Assembly (NCBI GenBank): GCA_035771175.1 | Contig: CM069596.1 | Span: 11,551,001 to 11,615,000, forward strand | Origin: Paratinospora sagittata | Taxonomy: Eukaryota; Streptophyta; Magnoliopsida; Ranunculales; Menispermaceae | Length of the DNA: 64,000 bases | Direction: 5' to 3' | In this document: positions 36,701 through 48,700 of the stretch, in pieces | How positions within the stretch are numbered: the first letter of the stretch is position 1 | Layout of the letters: the number at the start of each line of letters is the position of its first letter | Notes under the pieces: model-generated | What the model was told of the DNA's origin: nothing | The model's database searches: none | The model's input: only the letters and a program-made list of their open reading frames with translations | Translations under genes and position numbers: made by a program

Positions 36701-39700
36701 CTTGGAATCAAATGATGAGTGGATTACAGAAGAAGATCTATTACTCTCAAAACGCAACTTGTAGTTAGATTTAGCTGAATGCTTTAGAGAAGAAGAACGC
36801 AAAGGAGGCAATGCACCTATGTCACAAAGAAAAGGTATTTAAAATTTTTAGCATTACAAATATACAATTTTATTTGTTTTCTTAAGATAAAACTTTTAAT
36901 TGCAAATGAAGTGTTAAAGCATTTATATTGCTTTATAAGACCGATGAATATGCAATATGTTGTTCCTAGTGATAAAGGAAAAGGAGTGATGCAAGAAGAG
37001 GATGAAGACGAAGAGCATACTCCTTAAGCGTAAGAGGACGACAAAGAAGAAGAAGGAGTATTACGAGGCTTAGTTGTTGAGGATGAAGATGAAGAAGATG
37101 AAGAATGAGTGAATAGGTGTTCATGTTTTTTGAATGAAATTATGTAAATAGGTTATAGGTGTTCTTTTATCATGTAACCTTTTACAATTTTACATTTTAC
37201 TTTTCAATTAACAATGAATGATATGAGTCATGATTGAAAATTAGAATGCAATTGAAATGATGAATTGTGACCTTACCTTACCCTATTTTATTGTTTGATA
37301 CATTAAAATCTTTGACGAATAGTGATATAGACTTTGTTTTTAAAGGTTGAGATTTAGTTTTGGATATTTTGATATGCATTTTAGATGAATAAATTATTGT
37401 TCCGTTATATCAAATTTTTCTATATTTTTTGTAATTTTTTAGAAATCCCAAAATCTTAAGATTTACTATTCGATTTAGGATTTGATTTGAATCCCATCCT
37501 TGACAATTTTTGCGATTTGATTCCGATTTAGCAACTATGTGTAGAGCAACCTATCCCAAGGGCTTTGAGCTCTAGGATTCCTTGTCAATGTTGATGTCAA
37601 CCACTTAGCCCTTTCGTAGGTGAGAGAGATGGGAGCATACATTTCTCCCCATATTCTAGTAACAAAAGGATAGTAGGTTTAATTTATTTTAATGGAGTTA
37701 TCCACACAAAGAGCTCCAATAACAATTTACAACTTGAACATTGAGTTATCAATTATCATCTTCTTTGAAAGTTAAAAAAAAAAAAAAAAAAAGCTTCCCT
37801 TGTCTTGTATCCCTTTCTTTTTTCTTTGCATCAATTAATTTATATATGTTTCTACTACACTATCCGTGCATAGCATAGGTTTGCATACTTGCTACTAAAA
37901 TATCAAACCTTATGAAAAGCTTTGTTTTTTTTTTTCATGTACAAGAATTGTTTCCGATTGTTCAAATCAGTGTTGTCAAGGCTACACCTAGGCAACGACT
38001 AGTCCATCACCTAGGGGGGCATACTTAAAGCAAGCAGTGGGTCCCTTTGAGAACTTTTTAAAAGTATAAGTGGGGTCAATGTAAATGTATAAAGCGCATA
38101 GTTCTTTTTTCTTCATACTGTTACATATGTGATTGTATAGTTTAGACATTAGCATAACTTTTAATTCTAGAGTTACTTGTGTTCCCATTATGCTTATTTT
38201 TATATCATTCTTCTTTTCCATTTTATTTTTGTTATATTGCCGCAAATACTTTCTTTTTGTTAATTGTCATAAGTATTACATTAAACATGGCTTTTTACAT
38301 CGTAATTCTTTTACCATATGCTTAGTTATACTATTTTTTAATATATTTTTTTTTGGTTAATAATTTGTGGACACAAAAAATTTAGGAGTGTAAATGTAGT
38401 TAACTTTCTGTTACATAGGATTTAACTCTTTATGTATAAAACTAATTAATTATCTACTTAGGGAGTTAGTGATATATATTATTTGCATGGCCTAAGGAAG
38501 AGGAAAAGGAACCGACTCACCTAGACAGGACCAATCACCTAGGCATTGCCTTGATGACTCACAAGACTAGTTCATATAAGTCCATTGCATCGCAGCTTTT
38601 AGTTGCTGAGATGAGGGTACTGAGTAGAAGCAATTAATCATATTTCTTATATTTTCAACATTAGTCTTTTCCTGTTTTTCTCCCTTTGCACATTAGTCCG
38701 ACACAATAGTAGAAAGGACCTTCAAAATTACAAATTGAACCAGCAACATATTTCAACTCAACTGAGTATCTTGTGAATTGCACCTTCCTTCCACTAGCAC
38801 ATTAAAGTGGGTATATTAATTGCATTATTTAATCTTGCATACCTACTAGAAATCTGCAACTTGGGAAGATCACCTTTATGTGTTTCTTCAAAGGAATTAT
38901 GACTCCCATTTAGTGCGTTTATAACAGACTGGACAGTCAGTCCTCTTTTCTTCATTCTTTCCTGGGAAAGAAAACAAAAGAATTATGCTATAATCACATA
39001 AACAAACAGACATAGCAGAAATTCTAAATTCTAATACCTTGCACACATGGAAATGACAAATCCATGGACTAACAAGTGCCACCTCACAAGTTTGCTGAGA
39101 AAACCTAGCATCAGAGAATACAATAAGCATTACTGCAGGAAATGGTTGACAATTTACAAGCAATTGAACATGAGAACAGAAACATGAAGCAGCAGAACTC
39201 ACTCAATCATAACAGTTGAAACGATATCAGAAAAGAGAACCAGCTCTAGATTGTTCTTTATTGTAATAGCACCATATTCAGGACCATATAACCATCTTTC
39301 AATGTCCTTCGAGAGAAATAGTGACAAGGTCCGTTGTGCAGTAGTTTTCTTTGGACCTGACTCTAGGACATTCTGTACAATCAAAATAAAACTCAATAAA
39401 AGTTATCAAGTATTTTGATAGTAAAGAAGCAGCCCAACAAAGTCGTACCACAAAATTTCGACCTCCCACACAAGAGATGAAATAATTATAGACGTGTAAC
39501 TAAAGAATGTAAGGCAATAGAGGGCTGTAAAAGCCAAATTCTACAGAATCAACAAAAATAAAGCAATTGGAGCAAAAAAATTACAAGGACAAATTAGTTG
39601 ACATTCACTGGTAGAAAAGAGAAGCAGAACTTGCAATTTCTCATTTATTCAATAACCAGTCGTGCAAGGCACACACACACATGCGCGCTACTCTTCTTAG

Positions 39701-42700
39701 AATCAGGAAGCTTAATATAAATTTTGTGTTAGGCTAATAGTGAGTTGGGGAAAAACAATTTCATTTTGACGCTTTGACATCCATATAGGAAAATCTTCAC
39801 ATAAAGGTCTTATAAGCTCCTTCTCTGGTCCGTTTAAGATTAGCTTAATTCTTTTGAACAACAGCTGTTAACTATTTAGTAGTCAACCCATTAAATATTT
39901 TCCTTCTAAGTGATAGCTGGAGGATCCATCCATTTTCTTTAATTGGATTGTGCAAGAAATTTTTGGAAGGTATTAAAGAACAAATTGTAGAAAGATTTCT
40001 TCCATTCAAGTAGCAAAAAATGTTGATGTATAAGTTGAAAAAGAAGTTGGAGGAAGTGGGGGGAGAAGACACTACAAAGACAAAGGGGTGATTGATCAAA
40101 CTTTTAAAGAGAAAGCCAAACAAACTACCCTTGATGATGAGCATAAGAAAAAGGACGAAAGAATATAATGGAAATCATTAAAAGCTTCTGCTTCGTATCT
40201 AGACTTAGAGTTAATTTCTCCAAGTGCCAGCTAGCTGGGATCAATATCCCAAAGGAGGAAATAACCAACATGGCTGATGGGATTGGTGTTTCAGTAGGGT
40301 ACTGGCCTTTGAAATATTTAGGTATGCCCCTTGGTGGAAACCCCCTTAAAATGACTTTTTGGAAACCTGTTATTCAGACAATTGCAAGAATGGTGGATGG
40401 TTGGAAGAGAAGCGTCCTATCAAAGAGGGGGAAGAATGGCATTGCTGATAGTTGTCCTTGAACCTATACCTACATGCTATATGTCAACCTTCAAAATGTC
40501 GAAAGCAGTTGCTTACTCCATTGAGAAAATGATGCGGAATCTTCTATGGAAAAATGAAGACAAAGAGAATGGCTCTCACCTGGTGAAATGGGAAAAAGTC
40601 AAGAAAGATTTGGAGCATGGTGGCCTGGGTATTGGGGACTTATTGAACAGGAATAAGGCATTAACTGGAAAGTCACTATGGCGTTTCATTAGAGAGAAAG
40701 AAGCTTTGTGGGAAAGAGTTATCGGGAGCATGCATGGGTTGCATGAGAATGCTAGGGATGCCAACATTCTTCATAGAGTCACCTACAAATGTCCTTGGAA
40801 GTTTATACATTCTGTCTACCCCCCTCTACATACCTCTCACCAGACTTAAACTACGATATGGAAACACTATCAAATTCTGGGAGGAAGTTTGGTGTGGCAA
40901 TGAGTCCCTTATGAATTTGTTTCCTAACCTTTATGCCTTGTCTGGTCCGCACAATGCTCCCATCTCATCTTTTGCATCCCCCCCTCAGTTATGACGGCCC
41001 TATACAGAATTGAGACCTTCACTTCACAAGGAATTTGCCCAATAGTTCCTCAAAGGAAGTTCCTCTTCTTATCCAATGTTTAGACTTGTGCCATCTTCGG
41101 AACTCAAAGGATAAAATTTGTTGGATTGGGGAAACCTCTAGAGAATTCTCCTCCAAATCTCTATTTAAATCCATCTCTACTTTTGATAACCCCCCACAGT
41201 TTCCTCTGGCCAAATTTATTTAGAGTGCACACATCCCCTCAAAAGTGAAAGTTTTGGGTTGGTTAGTTGCTTAGAGGAAATTAAATTGTGCCAACATCTT
41301 ACAAAGGAAATTTCCTAATTCTATGTTACCTCCATCATGGTGTTGCCTATTCAGAAAGGATGAGGAATCAATTGAGGATGTGTTTGGTGATTGTGAATGC
41401 GTGAAGGAGCTTTGGAACTCTTGGTGCAAAAGATGCCAGCTATTGCCCCCTCCAGATCATAACTCCTATCTTGTTTTCCTTAGTGCTCATTTGAATAGTC
41501 ATTTAAAACAGTATTGGAAGTGTATTTATTTTACAAACTTTTGGTGTATTTGGGTAGAAAGGAACAGTAAAATCTTTAATGACTGCTTTAATAGTAGTAG
41601 CAAGCTATAGGAGCAGGCCCTATTTTTCTTTGTAACTTGGGTCAACTCATGTAAGTTGTCTTTAGGATATAGTTTTGGAGGATTGTGATAAGCCGCCAAT
41701 ACAATTCACTTATGCGAGACGAAAGAAATTAGTGGGGGCACAGGATAAGAAAGAAAAATGAGTTGTTGTGGAAAGTGGAAGTGAGTCATGTGCTGAAGAG
41801 ATTATTGATGAAGAGTAGCATGTATTGTAGGTGTGTTGTTGTACTATAAAAGGGTGTAAAGGTTTCTTTTGGGATTCATTCGTTAGTTAGAGATGTGTTG
41901 TAATAACAGGAGTTTTACAGATTACTTGAAAATTTGTTTTGTACTTTTTTTGTTCTTGTATTTTTTTATTACGATAATCAAAAATTACATTCATTCTTCT
42001 ATCTTTCTCTTTTTTCAATCTCTGGTTCTATCAATTTGGTATCAGAGCAACTACGATCTGAGATTGTGAGCAAGACAAGGATGGAATCGGTAGAGGAAAG
42101 GGTAGATTCTGTCCGTGAAGAATTTCAAAAAGGGATTCGATAGTGTGAGCGTTGGATTGGAAAAGATTCTTGTCTTGGAGAAAAACATGGAGGTGTTGAT
42201 GAGTAAGCTCGACCAGTTGCTTCATTCTCAACCAGATCTTAGTTCCAGAGACGATCTTCGCACAGAGGAATTGAATCATCGTGGTGAGAATGAAAGTTTT
42301 CATTGGGTAGATCTGGAGCAGATTACAGCAAATCATGTTTTGATGATCGACCATGGTAACTCTAACTTCCGACGTTTGACGGTACAGATCCAGACGACTG
42401 GTTGTTTAGAGCTGAATGATATTTCTCTGTTAATAAGATGTCTGATGAAGAACGTTTGGAAGCATTGGCAGTGTATATGGAAAGCGAAGCACTAGCATGG
42501 TTGCAGTGGGAAGTGGGACGACGATCTATCCGACATTGGAGAGAATTCTGAGAGTTGTTGTTGGATCGTTTTCGGTCTGCTCAGGAAAGCAACCTATATG
42601 AGAGATTTTTGGCAATTCGACAGGATGGTATTGTCTAAGATTATCAGCGACGTTTTGAAGAATTTGCTGCCCCATTGACGGAGGTGAGTGATAGGGTTTT

Positions 42701-45700
42701 GGAGAGCAGTTTCGTTAATGGCTTGCGAGCAGAGGTTCGTGCGGAAATACGACTACTGAAACCTAAGGGTTTAGTTCAGCTTATGGAGATGGCTCAGAGG
42801 ATTGCGGAAAAAAATCATGCTCTGTTGTAGTTAAACCAATCAGCGTCATCGAGTAGTGCGAAGGGATTTGCCCATGGCGGTGCTTCGACAACCTCTGGTA
42901 CAGTTCGTTCTTCTAATTTTTCGTCAACGAGGACGATGATTCTTCCATCGATTGTTGATCGAACAACAAAGAGCTGGTACTAGGTATAAGCGATTGTCTG
43001 AGGCAGAGACGCAGCAACGTCGCGAACGAGGCCTCTGTTTTTGTTGTGATGAAAAGTATATTGTGGGTCACCGATGTAAGAAACGAGAATTGCAAGTTCT
43101 GTTGTTGGCGGCAAGTTAAGACATTGACAGGGTAGAGGAGGATGGTTGTGGTGAAATTGGGGAGGATTCTGAAGTGGAGGTTACTTTAAACTCTGTGGTG
43201 GGATTGACAACTCCCAAGACAATGAAGTTGAAAGGTGCCATTAGACAACAGGATGTTGTGGTTTTGATTGATAGTGGTTCTACTCACAATTTTATCGCAG
43301 ATGAATTGGTTGCGAAATTGGGTCTGCCATTAACAAAGACGGCATCCTATGGCATAGTTATGGGTACTGGAGTTTTTGTGCAAGGTGTGGGTATATGTAA
43401 AGGGGTCGTGTTGTCGCTGTCGGAGTTAGAACTTGTTGAAGATCTCTTACCTTTGGCTTTAGGGAGTTCTGATCTTATTCTTGGTATGCAGAGGTTATCT
43501 ACCTTGGGCGCCACTAATATCAATTGGGTTACGCTCACTATGAAGTTTCAATTGGGCGGGACACCAATCACCCTACAAGGGGATCCTAGTCTTAGTCGAT
43601 CGTTAGTTTCACTTAAAGCAATGTTGCGGACAATTCGTCATGGTGGTGAAGGGGTTTTGTTGGAATTGAATTCCATTTCTTTGGCTGCATTACAAGAGGA
43701 GGATTGTGCTCCTGTTGTTGTGCAGAACTTATTGCAGCGTTTTGAGGATGTTTTTCCATCTACCTGAAGGGTTGCCACCTGAACGTTTCAGATATCATGC
43801 AATAGTGTTACGCTCTTGTGTGTCTCTCATTAGTGTGCGTCCTTACCGGTACCCCCAATTCCAAAAGGATGAAATTGAACGTTTAGTGCAAGAAATGTTG
43901 GCCGCCGGAATTATCCAGCCTAGTGTTAGCCCCTCCTCTAGTCCAATTTTACTTGTTAAAAAAAAAGATGGTAGTTGGCCTTTTTGTGTGGATTATTGAG
44001 CACTTAACAAAGAGACGGTGGCTGATAAATTTTTGATTCTGGTAATTTTAGTGTTGCTAGATGAGTTACATGGTGCGAATGTGTTTACTAAGTTGGATTT
44101 GAAGTCCGGCTATCATCAAATTCGGGTTAAACCGCAAGATGTGCCGAAGACAGCATTCTGAACCCATCATGGTCATTCAAGTTCTTGGTGATGCCTTTTG
44201 GTTTGACTAATGCGCTGGCTACATTTCAAGCTTTGATGAATGACATTTTTTGCGCTTATCTTCGTAAGTTCGTCTCGGTATTTTTGGATGATATTCTTAT
44301 CTATAGCCCATCATTGGAGAGCCATCTGGAGCATTTGAAGTTGGTTTTGCATGACCTGCAACGACACCACCTCTTTGTCAATGAGAAGAAGTGTGCATTT
44401 GCACAGGAGAAGGTGGACTATTTAGGACATATTGTCTCTGCTCATGAGGTATCGGCTGATTCATCTAAGATTGAGGCGATGGTAAGTTGGCCACAACCAC
44501 GGAATTTGAAGGAACTCCGAGGCTTTCTTGGTTTAACGGGGTACTATCCAAATTTTTCTAAACCATTTGCGATTGAAACGGATGCTTCGGGTTATGGGTT
44601 GGGCGCAGTCCATATGCAAGACCAACGTCCAATTGCATTCTTTAGTCAAGTTTTGTCAAGTAGAGAACGTCTTAAATCGGTGTATGAAAGGGAGTTGATG
44701 GCGGTCGTGCCTATCTTCTTGGGCGCAGGTTCATTGTTTGCACTGATCAAAGAAGTTTAAATATTTGTAGGACCAACGATTAGTGAGCGTAGAGCATCAG
44801 AAGTGGCTGACTAAGTTGTTGGGATATGACTTTGAAATTCAATATCGCCCGGGGTTGGAAAATCGAGTTGTTGATGCGTTGTAACGAGTGGAACCTATGG
44901 TATCTCTTGCAGTTCTCAGCTAGTCGTCTTTGTTAAACTGGGAAGCATTGCATCAGCAGCTGGCTAATGATGAGCATTTGTCAAACTTGCGTGAGCAGTT
45001 ACAACACCAACCATCCACTCTTCCTGGGTATTCTTTGGATAAAGGGCTACTCTTATTCCATGGGCGTATTGTTCTTCCTAGGCATTCTCCATTTATTCCA
45101 ACTTTACTTCATGAATTTCATGCAACTGGAATGGGTGGCCATTCGGGTGAATACAAGATGTATCAGCGGCTAGCAGGGGATTGGTTTTGGCTAGGGTTGC
45201 GTAAATCGATCCGTGAATTTGTAGCCAAGTGTGAGGTATGTCAGCGTAATAAATATATGGCCATGTCTCCGGCGGGATTGCTCCAACCGTTGCCATTACC
45301 GGACCAAGTTTGGGATGACATTACTATGGATTTTGTGTAAGGTCTTCCACGATCGAGTGGGTTTGATTCGATCTCAGTCGTTGTGGACAGGGTTTTGAAG
45401 TTTGGACATTTCATCGCATTACGACACCCTTTTAAAGCACAGTCAGTTGCCTCAACTTTTGTTAAGGAAGTGGTGCGTTTACATGGTACACCGCGTTCGA
45501 TAATTTATGATCGAGATAAAGTGTTTTTAAGTTTGTTCTGGGCAGAATTATTTCGGTTGCAAGCCACTAGTCTCAAGAGAAGTACAATTTACCATCCTCA
45601 AACGGATGGTCAAACGAAAGTGGTGAACCGGTGTTTGGAAACATATTTGTGATGCTTTGTATCCGATAGGCCTAAGTTGTGGTACAATTGGTTACATTGG

Positions 45701-48700
45701 GCCGAGTATTGGTATAATACGTCATTTCATTTTGCTGCTTACATGACTCCCTTCTTCGTTCTGTATGGTTGGCATCCTCCACCTTTGATTCGCTATAGTT
45801 TGGATTCCACTTGTGTTTCAGCAGTAGATCAACACCTTAGCACGCGGGATGCTGTATTGGATGATCTTAAGGCCCATTTGAGCCGGGCCCAGCAGTTAAT
45901 GAAGTCACAAGTTGATGCGAAGCGGCGGGATGTTCAGTTTGCCGTTGGAGAGCGTATTTTCCTTAAGCTTCATCCGTATCACCAGCGTTCCTTAGCTCGT
46001 CGGCGGAATGCGAAATTAGCTCCACGTTATTTTGGCCCTTATGAAGTTTTGGAGAGGATTGGTGTTGTAGCCTCTCGTCTTCGCTTGCCAGCTTCTTCCT
46101 CCTTACATCCGGTATTTCATGTATCACAATTGCATCATGCGATTGGACCTCTGCATTCTCCTCAGTCGTTATCCCCTCTAACTCCAAGATACATTGGAAT
46201 TGGAGGTTTGTCCTGCAGTTCTCATTGGGTTACGTCCTCATATTCCAGCTTCTCTAGTAGAGGGTCCGGATGTTTTGCTTCGTTGGCAAGGGTTGTTGGA
46301 ATCGAAAGCCACTTGGGAGACATTTGCAGCAATTCGCCATCAATTTCCTGAGTTTGACCTTGAGGACAAGGTGAAACTTTGGGCGGGCGGTATTGATAAG
46401 CCGCCAATACACTTCACTTATGCGAGACGAAAGAAATTAGTGGGGGCACAGGATAAGAAAGAAAAACGAGTTGTTGTGGAAAGTGGAAGTGAGTCACGTG
46501 CTGAAGAGATTATTGATGAAGAGTAGCACGTATTGTAGGTGTGTTGTTGTACTATAAAAGGGGTGTAAAGGTTTCTTTTGGGATTTATTCGTTAGTTAGA
46601 GAATTGTTGTAATAACAGGAGTTTTACAGATTACTCGAAAATTTGTTTTGTACTTTTTTTGTTCTTGTATTTTTTTATTACGATAATCAAAAATTACATT
46701 CATTCTTCTATCTTTCTCTTTTTTCAATCTATGGTTCTATCAAATTGGATGTTCAACTGGAATGCAATCTTGGAATCCTTGTAACATCCAAATGGGACAT
46801 CTCATCCCTTAGGCTTTTAACTTTATCTATATATATAATAGTATGTTTCTTGTCAAAAAAAAAAAAAAGAAAGAAAAAGGACAAAAGAGAAAAAGTTTTC
46901 AAGAAAATTGTTAGATTTTTTACTGCAATAACATTGCTTTCAATGTGGTTAAAAGTCCTTTTTGATGATATGATTCAGTCAATTTCTACTTTTGGACCAG
47001 GTTTGAAGCTACCATGAGCTAAGAAATCAATTACTTGAAAATGAAGCGAAGTATGTTGAGGGCTCACTATAATAGATTGAAGGGATTTTGATTGAATAAG
47101 TGTGTTTTATATTTCCAAGCATGTATGCAAAAGCAATTAAGTGTTGCTATTCTACTAAGGCTCCAATATTTTCCATTTCCTAGTTTTCATATAGTTCAAA
47201 GTTCTAAATAGGTATTATGCATATGCTTACAACTATAGAAAACATTTCATAAGAAATTATATGTAGTTCAACCTACAATAAATCCTAACCTCTATATATC
47301 TTGCATTTTAGCATAGAAAGCTTCAACTTCTTGTTTCCTACAACCTTTCAATAAAAATCCAATGAAGTCGAACATCAATTTTGATATTGAACAAAGAAAA
47401 AAAAAATCATGCATCAAAAAGGAGGGGTCATTGGTAAGAGGAGATCAAGAGGGGATATAAGAAAAAGAGGTGCAAGTGTCTTTAAGGGATGAAAGAGAAG
47501 GGAGGACAGGGAGGGGGGGTCTAGTTAGAAATTTGATGATGACGATGACCTTGTAGAGTGAGGTTTCCGAGAAGATGGCAATACTTCCACCATTGGAGAG
47601 TCCAGATTACAGGTTCAAGAATTGAGAGAGAATGGGAACAATGCCATCCAGGTCAAGGGTATGCAGAAATGCCTTAGAGCAAGGAAGCATCTCAAAAAGG
47701 AATATAAGAAAATATGATAATAGTCTTTGGTTTCCTAGTGATATGGAGGAGCAGGATCCAACAATCCTTAAGAAATTTAGCGAGGGCCAGCCATGGATTG
47801 AAAATTCGACATAATTCTCTAAATTTTCATCGATTTTTCAATCATTAAATTCTAAATTACATGTAATCAAATTATTACAAAAATTTCAACAAAGTTAAGC
47901 AAAATATCAAAAATTTTAAAACTCTAAAAGAATGAAACTAAATAAGAGATTGAAGTACAATATCATATGTCACGAATAGAAACTAAAGAATCACTAAGAA
48001 ACAAAATGAGATTTAAAAAAATCTAATACAACGAAAATGAATATTTAATTTATAAACTATATGTAATTAATCCATTTATCTATTATTTAAGCATAACTCA
48101 TGCAATATGTGTCAATTAATATAGAAATGATAACTCTTACTTTAAAACATTACATTGCATAATTTTATGAGATTTAAGTATATAATTATGTTTATTTTAG
48201 CATATCTAAAAGAAACATAGATCTTTACAACAATTAAATAAAATTCTTTATACTTCTTTAAAATGTCGAATTCATTACAAAAATTCTCCATGACGAATTG
48301 AACTTCCCCAATTCCAAAATTTAAAGGGGCCGAAGTTTAGGGCAATCCTTGGGAACAACAACCTTAAAACTCAAACTAAAGCTAGCAAGCCTCCCAAGCT
48401 TGTATTTAGAAGTGCTCCCTTTGCATATTGATGAAACTCAACTAGAGAGGGGACAAACTTGGACTATGTTCAACCACAAAGATGGATAAGAGAGGCCTGA
48501 CTTTGACATGACTTTTCCTTCGGCATTAAGAAATAATTCCTTAGAAGTGGAAGGATGAGTCTTTGAGAGTGGTATCCTCTCAAACATTCCCCCTTTGGTT
48601 AGACATATTCTACTTAGGGTTCATAGCCTATTTGTTAGCATATAGAGTCCACATCCAAGCTATCTATGATCAATTTCAAACAAGATTTTTCTTCTTATCT

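Larger units (their letters stand above)
41686..46742 (+). mobile_element. Ty3/Gypsy (chromovirus-type) LTR retrotransposon
   Basis: It is 5.06 kb with LTRs 41686-42033 and 46394-46742, a Met-tRNA primer site at 42037, and near-duplicated flanks gattg (41681-41685) and aattg (46743-46747). Domain order gag, zinc finger, protease, reverse transcriptase, RNase H, integrase, chromodomain-like tail is that of Ty3/Gypsy. LTRs differ at about 9 positions and one indel. It sits in the LINE at 40162, itself in a hAT relic, all in NRPD1 intron 5 and antisense to NRPD1. Confidence 0.93.
40162..46872 (+). mobile_element. 5'-truncated L1-type LINE, split by a Ty3/Gypsy element
   Basis: LINE parts are 40162-41685 and 46743-46872. 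The duplication gaaaaaggacgaaag (40147-40161) and gaaaaaggacaaaag (46873-46887) differs by one base and lies in hAT sequence. The LINE ends with a poly(A) tail. Protein similarity runs from within reverse transcriptase ([15 protein letters not shown]) to the zf-RVT tail ([19 protein letters not shown]) and WVERNSKIF. Confidence 0.9.
40018..47058 (+). mobile_element. Second hAT relic, split by a LINE
   Basis: The two flanks of the LINE, about 40018-40161 and 46873-47058, both match parts of the hAT at 34200-37539. They correspond to about 34770-34900 (aagttggaaaagaaattg-like) and 34900-35085 (tgcaataacattgctttc, gcgaagtatgtt). Joined, they form one continuous stretch of transposase sequence, so the LINE landed inside a hAT copy. 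Only about 315 bp of it remain. Confidence 0.72.

Noticed and set aside
38897..39202. A 101-codon minus-strand ORF as its own gene
   Set aside because: It is NRPD1 exon 7 read with parts of its flanking introns.
43174..46526. An integrated pararetrovirus
   Set aside because: LTRs, a Met-tRNA primer site, an integrase domain and a near target duplication make it a Ty3/Gypsy retrotransposon.
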